Shown here: positions 1 to 8,885 of the stretch, in pieces
Layout of the letters: each line of letters begins with the position of its first letter
How positions within the stretch are numbered: position 1 is the stretch's first letter
Origin: Treponema sp.
GTDB lineage: Bacteria > Spirochaetota > Spirochaetia > Treponematales > Breznakiellaceae
Reading direction: 5' to 3'
DNA length: 47,340 nucleotides
Assembly: GCA_031276965.1 (NCBI GenBank)
Contig: JAISMC010000174.1
Location: 1 to 47,340 of the forward strand
Translations under genes and position numbers: made by a program
Notes under the pieces: model-generated
The model's input: the letters and a program-made list of their open reading frames with translations, nothing else
Database searches by the model: none
What the model was told of the DNA's origin: nothing

Positions 1-269
1 ATAAAAAATCTAAAATACATTTCTTTCCCGAAATGTCCCAATATTGGTAAATTTTTTAAAGAATCTGAATCCGATAAGAAATAAAATACTAATTGTGCGT
101 TAGTACCATCTATTGTTTCCCGTAGTAACTTTTGATTTCTATCTAAAATTCTCTCAGCTATGATATGAAACACAATTTTGGATTGATGCATAACTTTCAG
201 AATTGAAGCCATTAAAACACCACAAGGCATCGCAAAAGCATCGTTTATTCCAAATGCGATATGTATCAT
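1..269 (-). CDS. Glycosyltransferase family 8-like protein, N-terminal part (runs off the left edge)
   Basis: An open frame starts at ATG 269 and continues past the window edge; about 89 codons are visible. A purine-rich Shine-Dalgarno (GGAGGAGT on the minus strand) lies just upstream at about 272-279. The N-terminus reads MIHIAFGINDAFAMPCGVLM followed by ASILKVM, which resembles the first beta strand and helix of GT8 family glycosyltransferases (nucleotide-sugar binding, 'IvfaiDdnY..plgvsi.SI' pattern). It would add a sugar to a surface glycan in the cytoplasm. It is the last visible gene of the AT-rich glycan cassette, 23 bp downstream of the Wzi-like gene. The family call rests on a short stretch and on context; the DxD motif lies outside the window. 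Confidence 0.6.
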   Translation of the reverse strand, partial: MIHIAFGINDAFAMPCGVLMASILKVMHQSKIVFHIIAERILDRNQKLLRETIDGTNAQLVFYFLSDSDSLKNLPILGHFGKEMYFRFF

Positions 270-292
270 AAAACTCCTCCATGTTGAGTACC

Positions 293-1849
293 CTAAAGGA
301 TTATTTTTATGCCCATTGAAAAATAAAAATTGTTATTGTGGGGATATTTATCCGCATCAAAGGTTGGATTAAAGACATGAGAGTAAATTATACCAGAATA
401 AAGGCCAAGATATTTATAAACATTGATATAGTTATCAATGCCGAAAGAAAAAAGTGCTTTTTGATTATTACTAATTTGGCTGCCATACCGTACATAATCG
501 CTGTCAATACCCTGTCTTTGGATAAACAGATCCGCGTATCCCTTTTGATAAAAAAGGGTAAATCCAAGATATTGACTGTTTCCGCCCGTTCCCAATCCGG
601 CGCCGATCCATTGGCCCCGGTTTGTATGACCCTGGGTAACAATATGATGGACGTAAAAGCTTTGCGGGGTTACTCTCGCCGAGCCAATATGGCTGATTTC
701 AAATAAAAGCCTCCCCTGCAAAGTATTACTAAATATAAGGTTCTTAGCGGCGCCGAACGTATAAGCCTCTGAATCAGAGAGTTCCCGGAAGAGAGAATTA
801 AAGTTGCTCATATCATTCCTCCCCCATTCAAAATACAATTCAAAACCGATGGATGAAAAAAGATAGCTGAGGGATAGGGTTATTCGCTGATCATTGGCAT
901 CCTCCATGGAATTAGGAAACAAAAAGGCTGAAAATATGCTGGAATAACCAAGGTTGTCCCATTTGGACAGCATGATCCGGTTAACGCCGATGGTAAAACC
1001 TTTGAGATAGGCAGGAAAAGAATAAGCCATGCTTAAACCGGCTATTAGGTTACGATTGTTTGAATTGTCGTCGTCAAAATAATCAGATTCACTTAACAGG
1101 CCCCAAAAAAGTCTGGCCTCTATATCTCCAAAGTGTTTGTTATGGATGATAATGGGTTGTTTACGAAGGCCTATATCCAGTTTTGGCCAGGGGGGGGCGT
1201 TATTGGACAATAAAATAGGATTGATTTTTGCCGGACCAAGCCAAACATTCTGGGTGCCAAATCCGACAGTTAAAGTCTTCCATGAGTATCGGATTTCAGA
1301 GCCGCCCCAGCTGAATTCATAGTAGGGAGCATCACCGAAACGCTGGGGAGCATCAACCGATGTCAGCCCATAGTAACCATATTTGGCAGCCTCTCCCGAG
1401 GAATAGGCGGGAGGGACCAAATCAAATGAGGCATTTTGGGAAAATGCAAATTCCGGACGCAGGGTAAGCTCAAAACCGTATAGTTCCAATCTTGCTCCGG
1501 CGCTGAAGAGCATATTAAAACCTCTGCCCTGCCAGAGGGTGCTGTCGTTTTGACCATAGGGATTGGCAGTGTTGTAAGAAGTTAATAATTCAGGACCATA
1601 AATTTTATAACTTATTTGATCATTTACCTTTTTTCTTAGTCCAAGATTTACATTAGACCATATAGTATTGGTGTTTTCACTGTCATCCCATGTCGAATCG
1701 GAGAGGGTGCGGTAATTAAGATACGGCCGTTCAATATATCCGCCAAGAGAAAGAAAGTCATAGTATACTTCGTTAGGTGATAGAAGTATTTCCTGGGCAT
1801 AACTCTGAAATGCTGCGATAGTAAAAATTAAAAAGAAATATTTTTTCAT
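293..1849 (-). CDS. Wzi-like capsule assembly outer membrane beta-barrel protein
   Basis: 518 residues with an N-terminal signal peptide (MKKYFFLIFTIAAFQSYAQ, cleavage after A18 or so). The mature part alternates aromatic-rich strands typical of an outer membrane barrel and ends in a hydrophobic strand (FYFSMGIKIIL). A central segment around residues 200-220 (NVWLGPAKINPILLSNNAPP) matches the Wzi pattern in which W-x-G-P precedes an 'ilSNNa.pfP' stretch. Wzi-family proteins bind or help assemble surface polysaccharide at the outer membrane. The context fits: it follows a sugar-modifying flavoprotein, a glycosyltransferase and a flippase on the same strand. Codon use is AT-leaning but less extreme than in the two genes upstream of it in transcription order. 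Another type of large porin-like barrel is the alternative. Confidence 0.65.
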   Translation of the reverse strand: MKKYFFLIFTIAAFQSYAQEILLSPNEVYYDFLSLGGYIERPYLNYRTLSDSTWDDSENTNTIWSNVNLGLRKKVNDQISYKIYGPELLTSYNTANPYGQNDSTLWQGRGFNMLFSAGARLELYGFELTLRPEFAFSQNASFDLVPPAYSSGEAAKYGYYGLTSVDAPQRFGDAPYYEFSWGGSEIRYSWKTLTVGFGTQNVWLGPAKINPILLSNNAPPWPKLDIGLRKQPIIIHNKHFGDIEARLFWGLLSESDYFDDDNSNNRNLIAGLSMAYSFPAYLKGFTIGVNRIMLSKWDNLGYSSIFSAFLFPNSMEDANDQRITLSLSYLFSSIGFELYFEWGRNDMSNFNSLFRELSDSEAYTFGAAKNLIFSNTLQGRLLFEISHIGSARVTPQSFYVHHIVTQGHTNRGQWIGAGLGTGGNSQYLGFTLFYQKGYADLFIQRQGIDSDYVRYGSQISNNQKALFSFGIDNYINVYKYLGLYSGIIYSHVFNPTFDADKYPHNNNFYFSMGIKIIL

Positions 1850-1930
1850 TATTTTCCTTCGACTCTTTTCTTAAAAAACGGATTCCGCCAAATCTTCAGA
1901 AGATGTAAAATACATCTGCCTAATTTGTTA

Positions 1931-3136
1931 TCAGCAGAGCATTTTTTCGGCCAGCTTCATAGCATATTCAACGGTTGCGTCAGAGTTGTAGTGTTGATGT
2001 TCTCCCCAGCGTCCAAGGCCAATGACATTTTTCGATTTTGACCAAGAGAGTAAATCGATCATTATTTCAGGTTTTTTTATTGTATTTAAAGGATAGGCAT
2101 AATTATTAATAAATTTATAAAATCCTTTGTTTTCGCTTACTCTTTCGAGATTGGTTTCCGTCCAATATCCTTGCGAATTCGCACAAAAATTATGGCGAAG
2201 TAGAATCCGGTGATATGAAAGTTCCGGGTTTGGGTAATAAATCCAGTGGGCGTCAAGATTAAGGTTCCGAGAGAAATATTCAACCTGAATAGAAGTATGT
2301 TTTAAAAGCTTGATTTTTTTCTGCAAATCAGCGGGTACCCCATTTAAAAGGCTAATACTATTCCAGGGAATAGTAGTTATAATATACTGCGCCGAGTAGG
2401 AAATTTTATTAGCGGTAACGCTGGTATTGTTAAAATCAATCTCAGTAACGGGAGCATTATAGACTATATTCTTTTTTATTACATTAGCCATGCGCAGCCA
2501 TAATTCTCCGTAACCATATTTTTTAGGATAATAGAATTTTGCATGTCCCGGCTGGGCACCATGGGCCTTATGGGTAAGGCAGCTTCGCAGAGTTTCTTCA
2601 AATGAGACATTTGGTAGCTTATCCAGCCAATATGTTCCAAGCTCATTTAAGGCCCCCCCAAACATTTTTTTGTTATAAGGAATCATATAATCATCAGCAA
2701 TTTTCTCTCCCAATTTCCAATAGATCCAGTCTATGAATTCGCCCGGTTCCTTCCCCTCCATATTACTTCCCGCCCGCACAATGGATAATAGATACTGAAT
2801 TTGTGTTTCTGTATCCAATTGCCAAATATTTGCTTCAATGGGATGATCTATTAAATTATTTTTGTTTAACTGAATTTTAGAATTTCTGATAAAAAAATTC
2901 CATTCTTCCTCAGGCATAAATTTAAATAAAAACTCGTTTACTTTTGGCCGCCGGACATCTAAAAAATGTCCCCCTCCGGTATCTAGAAAAGAACCATCAA
3001 CCTGTTCACTGCGGCATAGCCCGCCTGCAACACTTTCCTTTTCCAAAACCAGAAAAGAATCTTCTCCATGCAATTTAAGATAATTTGCAAAAGTTAAACC
3101 TGCGGGTCCGGCCCCTAAAATTAAATATTTAAGCAT
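1931..3136 (-). CDS. FAD-dependent amine-oxidase/UDP-galactopyranose mutase-like oxidoreductase
   Basis: 401 residues. The N-terminus is a classical FAD Rossmann motif (LGAGPAGL at residues 7-14, then an acidic residue ending the second strand, LVLEKES) followed by a GGL segment (VAGGLCRS) as in UDP-galactopyranose mutases and protoporphyrinogen-oxidase-like proteins. Near residues 53-60 is a GGGHFLD segment. The C-terminus has a GLGRWGEHQHYN stretch, consistent with the second FAD contact in this superfamily. It probably isomerises or oxidises a nucleotide-linked or lipid-linked sugar for the adjacent glycan pathway. The start ATG at 3136 has an AAGGA ribosome site and overlaps the preceding gene by 8 bp, indicating translational coupling. 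The gene is clearly AT-rich compared with ugd and genes further right. True UDP-Galp mutase activity cannot be decided from sequence alone. Confidence 0.65.
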   Translation of the reverse strand: MLKYLILGAGPAGLTFANYLKLHGEDSFLVLEKESVAGGLCRSEQVDGSFLDTGGGHFLDVRRPKVNEFLFKFMPEEEWNFFIRNSKIQLNKNNLIDHPIEANIWQLDTETQIQYLLSIVRAGSNMEGKEPGEFIDWIYWKLGEKIADDYMIPYNKKMFGGALNELGTYWLDKLPNVSFEETLRSCLTHKAHGAQPGHAKFYYPKKYGYGELWLRMANVIKKNIVYNAPVTEIDFNNTSVTANKISYSAQYIITTIPWNSISLLNGVPADLQKKIKLLKHTSIQVEYFSRNLNLDAHWIYYPNPELSYHRILLRHNFCANSQGYWTETNLERVSENKGFYKFINNYAYPLNTIKKPEIMIDLLSWSKSKNVIGLGRWGEHQHYNSDATVEYAMKLAEKMLC

Positions 3137-4031
3137 GTATTAATCCTTTTAATCTTTTTCTTGTTTTACGTGGAATAAATGATCTTATTGTATTTTTTAT
3201 TATTCTCAAGTAAGTTAAAAATCTTAGTTTACGGAATTGTTTTAATTCAACCATTGATTCTCCGGGAATTATTTTGTATAAATAATGACAATAAAGCATA
3301 TCCATTATTTTTTTTGTGCATTTTTCATTTTTTATAAATGATTTTAATGTCTGAATATTTCTTGATTGGGATTCGTTTAAAAATGTTTGTGTTTCATTGT
3401 TTACTACGCGATCGTTCTCAATTTTATATATCCTACTAAGTAAGAAAATATTCTTTCGGTTTTTTGTTGATAATTTAGCTACCCCAGCTAAAAAATTTTC
3501 ATATGCCCCCCAGTCATAATTACGATAATTTTTAATATAACTAAAATATTTATCATTCCGAAATATTTCGGAATTAAAAAACATAATGTCTATGCCTCTT
3601 CTTAGAGGATTAATTGTGATTATATTATTTTCATAATCTTGAGGAGTATTTGAAATAAAATGAGGATGGCAAATTCCTGCCAAATCAAAGGTGTTTATTT
3701 TCTCTAGGACATCAAAGAAATTATTTTGAAGTATAATGTCACATGTACACCACAAAATGAGAATGTTATTTCCTAATAATGCTTCTTCTATACAATTAAT
3801 TAATACATCTGTTAATGAATAACGATAGTTTTCAAGGTGAACATCTATGACTTTACTTTTATTTGGAAATTCCGACTCTATAACGGAGGAAACCGTTTTT
3901 TCGCCAAATGTCGTAACAATTAGTTTGTAATTTTGATTGGACTGCTCCTTAATGCTCTTTAAAAACAATCTTTGTATCTCATCATTTCTGGATCCATTAA
4001 ATTCCCTAAACGTTGTACAAAGATAAATCAT
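3129..4031 (-). CDS. Putative glycosyltransferase (GT-A-like), glycan cassette
   Basis: 300 residues, strongly AT-rich. The N-terminal part (IYLCTTFREF, then SIKEQSNQNYKLIVTTFG) looks like the first strand/helix of a GT2-like nucleotide-sugar transferase, where 'S...Q....yelIi' is typical. A later hydrophobic strand (ILILWCTCDIIL, about residues 91-102) sits where the DxD motif is expected but carries only a single D after TC. The C-terminus is basic (RSFIPRKTRKRLKGLIH), as in many membrane-associated transferases. A stop-start overlap with the FAD enzyme downstream and a 78-bp gap to the ABC flippase upstream place it in one operon. No specific donor or acceptor can be inferred. Confidence 0.5.
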   Translation of the reverse strand: MIYLCTTFREFNGSRNDEIQRLFLKSIKEQSNQNYKLIVTTFGEKTVSSVIESEFPNKSKVIDVHLENYRYSLTDVLINCIEEALLGNNILILWCTCDIILQNNFFDVLEKINTFDLAGICHPHFISNTPQDYENNIITINPLRRGIDIMFFNSEIFRNDKYFSYIKNYRNYDWGAYENFLAGVAKLSTKNRKNIFLLSRIYKIENDRVVNNETQTFLNESQSRNIQTLKSFIKNEKCTKKIMDMLYCHYLYKIIPGESMVELKQFRKLRFLTYLRIIKNTIRSFIPRKTRKRLKGLIHA

Positions 4032-4109
4032 TATACGTCCCCTTTGATATTATTATGCCAAACACACTGTTAGTCAAGTTCTTTTCCATCAAACCTCACC
4101 TTTTGTGCT

Positions 4110-5909
4110 TTAAGACCGGTCCTTTCCATCTGCCATTTTTCTAAAAAATTTATTCTTTTTATAAAGCTCTTCGTGGTTTCCCTGATCTGTAATAACCCCT
4201 TTTTCCATCAGATAGATAATATCGCAAAATTTTACGGTGGTTAAACGGTGGGCTATCATAATGATAGTTTTTTTATGATTCATATTATTTATAGCGTCTA
4301 TTATCGCATTTTCTGTAATACTATCCAATGCGCTGGTAGCTTCGTCTAAAATCAAAACAGAAGGATCGTGATAAACCGCTCTGGCAATTCCAATTCGTTG
4401 TCTCTGACCGCCGGAAAGACGGATGCCCCTGTCTCCGATTATAGTATCATACCCCTTTTCTAATTCATTTGTAATAAAATCATGGATATTGGCTAATTTT
4501 GCAGCCTTTATAACAGCCCCATCTTCAATTTTATCAGGCTCCATTCCGAAGGCGATATTGTTTCGTATTGTATCATCAGTTAAGTAAATAAATTGGGGGA
4601 CGTATCCCAAATTTTTTTGCCATGATTTTCTGTTTTTATTAGTTATTACTATGTCGTCAATAATAATACTGCCGTTCTGTGGTTCCAATAAACCCAAAAT
4701 GATATCGACAAGCGTGGTTTTACCGCATCCGGTAGATCCAACGAATGCTATTGAGGTATTAACTTTTATTTGCAGACTTTGTTTCTTTATAACATCCTTG
4801 TTAGTATTTGGATATTTAAATTCTATATTTTTTAGAAAAATATTATTGTTAACAGGCAATTTATAAGAATCGTTATCAAGGCCTTCTCCATCCGGTAATT
4901 CAATGAGATGGTTATAAAGATTTTTTACCACAGGTAAATTATATCTTATGCCCGCAATAGCTTTAAATATTTTTTGCAGTGAAGGTAATAAGCGGTACGC
5001 TCCGAAAGCATATACGGTTAAAAGAGGAAGGAATGATTCTATTTTGGTTCCTGCATTAATTCTATAAATAATAATACCCAGGATGCCGCCGAATACAATG
5101 GTTTCAAGTAAAAATTTTGGAAGATCGTTAATGGCATCACTTACAGCATCGTTCATGGCATACTTTTTTGATGGTTCAGAAAAGAAATTCAAGAAGACCT
5201 TTTCCTTGCCAAGTATTTTAATATCTTTAATGCCGCCGAAAGTTTCGTTGATATATTTAAACCTTAAAAAGTTTAAGGTAGCTTTTTCTTTGCCTTTTCT
5301 TGTAAGAGAATTCTTAATTAGAAAATATATTATAAAATATGCTGAAGCCAGCATAAAACTGACCATTAAAGCCAATAAGGGATTTATTATTATAAGTAAA
5401 ATAACAATGCCTAAGGAAATAATAAAACTCGAAATAAGCTGTAAAGATACCATCAGTACCCGGTTAACAAATGTGTGCACTTCAGTAAATAGTGTTTTTG
5501 ATAAATCGGCGCTATTTGTATTAAGATAAAAAACATAGGGCTGACGCAGGTACTTTTCAAGCATACGCATGGAAATCGAATGAAGCCGCTTGCCGGAATA
5601 ATAATAAATAATAAAAGATACAAACGCAAGGCATAAATTACTAAAGGCGATTACACCTATAACAACTATCCCAAAGGCAATAATAAAACTGCTATCCGAT
5701 GAAAAATTAAAGTGTGTATAGATTTTATTAAGGTAAGCGTTGGTATGAATAACTGAAGGGTTTGAAACCACAGAAATAAAGGGGCTGATAGATCCGACCC
5801 CGATAAGTTCTATAAATCCCATTACCAGGAGGGCAAATAAAACAAAGATAAGCTGCCTTTTTTCCCGTTTGTTAAGCAGGTCCAGAATCAATTTTAATTT
5901 TTTTATCAC
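4110..5909 (-). CDS. ABC exporter half-transporter (PglK/MsbA-type oligosaccharide flippase)
   Basis: 599 residues: an N-terminal six-helix exporter membrane domain (hydrophobic stretches from about residue 20 to 320) fused to a C-terminal ATPase. The nucleotide-binding domain shows Walker A GSTGCGKTT (about residue 390), the ABC signature LSGGQRQRIG (about 496), Walker B LILDEATSALD (about 519) and the switch histidine in IAHRLTT. Single-polypeptide exporters of this kind in glycan operons usually flip lipid-linked oligosaccharides across the inner membrane, as PglK does. That substrate is inferred from context, because the fold alone also fits lipid or peptide export. Translation starts at GTG 5909, directly abutting the TAA of ugd (5910-5912). 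This junction is also where GC-rich codon use gives way to AT-rich codon use. Confidence 0.85.
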   Translation of the reverse strand: MIKKLKLILDLLNKREKRQLIFVLFALLVMGFIELIGVGSISPFISVVSNPSVIHTNAYLNKIYTHFNFSSDSSFIIAFGIVVIGVIAFSNLCLAFVSFIIYYYSGKRLHSISMRMLEKYLRQPYVFYLNTNSADLSKTLFTEVHTFVNRVLMVSLQLISSFIISLGIVILLIIINPLLALMVSFMLASAYFIIYFLIKNSLTRKGKEKATLNFLRFKYINETFGGIKDIKILGKEKVFLNFFSEPSKKYAMNDAVSDAINDLPKFLLETIVFGGILGIIIYRINAGTKIESFLPLLTVYAFGAYRLLPSLQKIFKAIAGIRYNLPVVKNLYNHLIELPDGEGLDNDSYKLPVNNNIFLKNIEFKYPNTNKDVIKKQSLQIKVNTSIAFVGSTGCGKTTLVDIILGLLEPQNGSIIIDDIVITNKNRKSWQKNLGYVPQFIYLTDDTIRNNIAFGMEPDKIEDGAVIKAAKLANIHDFITNELEKGYDTIIGDRGIRLSGGQRQRIGIARAVYHDPSVLILDEATSALDSITENAIIDAINNMNHKKTIIMIAHRLTTVKFCDIIYLMEKGVITDQGNHEELYKKNKFFRKMADGKDRS

Positions 5910-7241
5910 TTACTTTCCCACCCCAAAATAGTCCAGGCCCGCCGTTTCAACTTCTTCCCGTTTATACACATTTCGAAGGTCAAAGAAGCAGGGAAGGGCA
6001 AGCAAGCTCTTTACCCGGACAAGGTTGAGGTTTCTGAACTGGTTCCATTCGGTAAGGAGCGCCAGGGCGTGGGCGCCTTTAACGGCGTCGTATTCATCCT
6101 GGGCAAAGAAGAGGGAATCCTTGACGGAGGCAAGGCGCCAGGCCGCTTCCTTCATGGCGGCCGGGTCCCATACCCGCAGTTTGGCGCCCCGCCGGACCAG
6201 GCCTTCGCAGATGGCGATGGCGGGGGATTCCCGCATGTCGTCGGTATTGGGCTTAAAGGCCAATCCCAGGACGGCGATAATTTTACCCGCCAGGGAACCG
6301 GGACCGCCGAGGCCGGCTTCGATTTTTGCTGTCATCCGCTGTTTTTGCCGTTCATTTGCCCGGATTGTGGTTTCCACTATGGAAAGCGGTTCGCCGTGGT
6401 CCCGGCCGGTTTTGGCCATGGCCCGGGTATCTTTGGGGAAACAGGAGCCGCCATAGCCGGGGCCGGGGTGCAGAAACTTGGCGCCGATTCTGCCGTCCCT
6501 GCCCATGGCCTTGGCCACATCCTGGACATTGGCGCCGGCCTTTTCGCAGAGATTGGCCACCTCATTAATAAAGGTAATTTTAACCGCCAGGAAGGCGTTG
6601 GACGCATACTTGATCATCTCCGCCGATTCAAGATTGGTTTCGATATAGGGGGTCTCGTTTAGATAGAGGGCGCGGTAGACATCTTTCATAAGCTGCCGGG
6701 CCCTTTCGCTTTCGGAACCAATTACCACCCGGTCGGGATGGGTAAAGTCCTGTACCGCCGAGCCTTCCCGCAGAAACTCGGGATTGGAAACCACATCGAA
6801 GGCCGTGCCGCGGCCCCGTTTATCAAGCTCCTCCCCAATCCACGCTGCCACCCTGCGGCCGGTACCGACGGGCACGGTACTTTTATCGACCACCACCGTA
6901 TAGTTTTCGATGATCCGGCCTATGCTCCGGGCAGCTTCTTCCACATAACGGAGATCCGCACTGCCGTCATCCGCCGGGGGGGTGCCGACAGCGATAAACG
7001 CCACGGCGCTGTTTTTTACCGCCTCATCTATACCGGCGGTAAAGGCAAGCCGTCCTGCCTGAACGTTCCTTGCGACTACTGCGTCAAGGCCCGGTTCAAA
7101 GATGGGGATAATTCCCCGCCGGAGGGAGTCTACCTTTTCCGCATTGTTGTCCACGCAGATTACAGTATTGCCAAAGTCCGCCAGGCAGGCGCCCGAAACC
7201 AGTCCCACATAACCTGTACCTATTACCGCTATACTTGTCAT
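5910..7241 (-). CDS. ugd: UDP-glucose 6-dehydrogenase
   Basis: 443 residues, the usual length for the bacterial enzyme. It oxidises UDP-glucose twice with NAD+ to UDP-glucuronate, a precursor of acidic surface polysaccharides. The N-terminal NAD-binding motif is GTGYVG (residues 8-13). The catalytic cysteine is C267 in GPGYGGSCFPKD, with the partner lysine K211 and asparagine N215 in EMIKYASNAF. The C-terminal UDP-binding half contains GLAFKPNTDDMRESPA. An AAGGA ribosome site precedes ATG 7241. It is 18 bp downstream of the barrel protein gene and abuts the ABC flippase. Its GC-rich codons match the genes to the right, so it belongs compositionally to the host side of the boundary. Confidence 0.95.
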   Translation of the reverse strand: MTSIAVIGTGYVGLVSGACLADFGNTVICVDNNAEKVDSLRRGIIPIFEPGLDAVVARNVQAGRLAFTAGIDEAVKNSAVAFIAVGTPPADDGSADLRYVEEAARSIGRIIENYTVVVDKSTVPVGTGRRVAAWIGEELDKRGRGTAFDVVSNPEFLREGSAVQDFTHPDRVVIGSESERARQLMKDVYRALYLNETPYIETNLESAEMIKYASNAFLAVKITFINEVANLCEKAGANVQDVAKAMGRDGRIGAKFLHPGPGYGGSCFPKDTRAMAKTGRDHGEPLSIVETTIRANERQKQRMTAKIEAGLGGPGSLAGKIIAVLGLAFKPNTDDMRESPAIAICEGLVRRGAKLRVWDPAAMKEAAWRLASVKDSLFFAQDEYDAVKGAHALALLTEWNQFRNLNLVRVKSLLALPCFFDLRNVYKREEVETAGLDYFGVGK

Positions 7242-7259
7242 ATTTCCTTATGAACGGCC

Positions 7260-8885
7260 TTAATAGTGATGACCGAGGCCTATGAAAAGCTCCCGGTTGA
7301 TTCCCGAAGGGATATAGTGGGTTTGAAAATAGTAGGCCAAATTAAATCCGGCGCTGACCCTGAGATAGATACTGCGCATAAAATGGGGGAAGAGGATCAG
7401 TTCCAGACCGCCGGTAATTAAAAAGTTTTTGTAGGAATTGTCCTCGTCCATGGGCTCGGAATTATCCACCACGGCCATATCGATAAAGGGGGAGGCGTGG
7501 AGGTCAAAGCTGAAAACCCGCATGTGGCGGCTGTAGAGCGATTTGGCCGCATCGAAGCGTTTAATCAAAATGGGAAAGTCGAGATTGAGGGAGAACATAT
7601 ATTTGGCGTCGAAGGAACTGTTTTTTATTCCCCGCAGAACATCCCCCGCATCGTCGTAAATATCGCTCTCGTTCGGTCCGGAAAACCATTGCCGGTATTG
7701 AAACCGGCCGGACATGCCCAGGCGTTCAGCCAGGGGCAGATGACCCACGGCGGTAAAATCAATCTCATTATCCAATTTTATTTTATAATTATTAAAGGTA
7801 TTACTATTGGAAAGGGACACGTTCAGGCCTTTGCGGTAATTGCCTGCCCAGTTAACTTCGCCGAAGCCCAGGGTATGATCGAAAATAGTTTCCGGTCCGG
7901 TACGGAGATAACCGATATTCCCCAGGGGCCGGTAGTTTATGGCTTCCGCGATTTTGGGGGTATAGGTTAATTCGCCAAAATTGGGGATTTTAAGCCCCAG
8001 GGGAATTTTCCACTGGACGTAAAGTTCGCTGGACGTATACCAGATATCTTCAAAATATTCTCCGTATTCCGCCTTGTACTTATCATCATTTTCTTCATTG
8101 ACCGAAAATCCCTGCTCAAAGCCAAAGGTAAGGGTAGTCCGTTCAACGGGTATATCCATGGCGATGCCCGTGGTATTTTCATACTGGATCTTTTCCCCGT
8201 AGGAGAAAGAATTGTCGAAGTTAAAATTCCACTTATACCCGAAGGCGGTAAAGGGGATATCCGAATCGATGTCAACAAAGAAGCTTCCATTGGCTTCATC
8301 GTCATCTTTTTTATAGCCCAGATCGATCCGCAGGGGGCTCATGGTTCCAAGGAAGTTATAATGCCGGGTCTTGAGAGTTATCTCCATCCCCGAATTGCTG
8401 TCATATTCGAACCAGGGGATGGCGATGAAGTTCCAGGTATCTTTGACGTTTACCAGGATGTCCACCGGGACTCCGCCGGCGTCCGCTTCGCCGGCGGTAT
8501 AACTGATGTGGACCTCCTCCAGTACCCGCTGGTTATAGAGGATTCTGGTTTTTTCCGCAATATACTTTTCCAGATTGGTCTTGCCGGTGATTCGTTCCCC
8601 CCTTTTGAATTCGCCCACATAAAAGAGGGCAAAGTGCCGGGTATGGCCGATAACGTTAAAGTCGATGGTACGGATATAGTAAGGGATGGTCTCTTCGCCG
8701 GCCGCGGGTTCCGCCTGGGGAGACGCCGCAGCGCCGCCGGCTTCTTCTTCAAGGGAGAACCCTCCGGCGCCGTCTGAAGCATCGCCGCCGTTTGAGCCGC
8801 CGTCAAGCTCCTGGGCGGAGACGGGGAAGACAAGGGCCGCTAATCCGAGAATCACCGCAATTACTCCCGCCTTTCTCTTAGTCAA
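7260..8885 (-). CDS. BamA/TamA-like outer membrane protein with one POTRA-like domain
   Basis: 541 residues with an N-terminal signal peptide (hydrophobic segment VIAVILGLAALVFPVSAQ) and then a low-complexity Gly/Ala/Glu-rich linker to about residue 65. Residues about 68-150 read as a single POTRA-like module (YYIRTIDFNVIGHTRHFAL ... RILYNQRVLEEVHISY ... VPVDILVNVKDTW), followed by about 390 residues of amphipathic strands. It probably forms an Omp85-superfamily barrel, but one POTRA only makes it unlike BamA proper. A role in exporting or anchoring the glycan made by its neighbours is possible. The start is TTG 8885: the TTG overlaps the aroB TGA by 4 bp (TTGA), and it places the signal peptide correctly. 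Confidence 0.7.
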   Translation of the reverse strand: MTKRKAGVIAVILGLAALVFPVSAQELDGGSNGGDASDGAGGFSLEEEAGGAAASPQAEPAAGEETIPYYIRTIDFNVIGHTRHFALFYVGEFKRGERITGKTNLEKYIAEKTRILYNQRVLEEVHISYTAGEADAGGVPVDILVNVKDTWNFIAIPWFEYDSNSGMEITLKTRHYNFLGTMSPLRIDLGYKKDDDEANGSFFVDIDSDIPFTAFGYKWNFNFDNSFSYGEKIQYENTTGIAMDIPVERTTLTFGFEQGFSVNEENDDKYKAEYGEYFEDIWYTSSELYVQWKIPLGLKIPNFGELTYTPKIAEAINYRPLGNIGYLRTGPETIFDHTLGFGEVNWAGNYRKGLNVSLSNSNTFNNYKIKLDNEIDFTAVGHLPLAERLGMSGRFQYRQWFSGPNESDIYDDAGDVLRGIKNSSFDAKYMFSLNLDFPILIKRFDAAKSLYSRHMRVFSFDLHASPFIDMAVVDNSEPMDEDNSYKNFLITGGLELILFPHFMRSIYLRVSAGFNLAYYFQTHYIPSGINRELFIGLGHHY

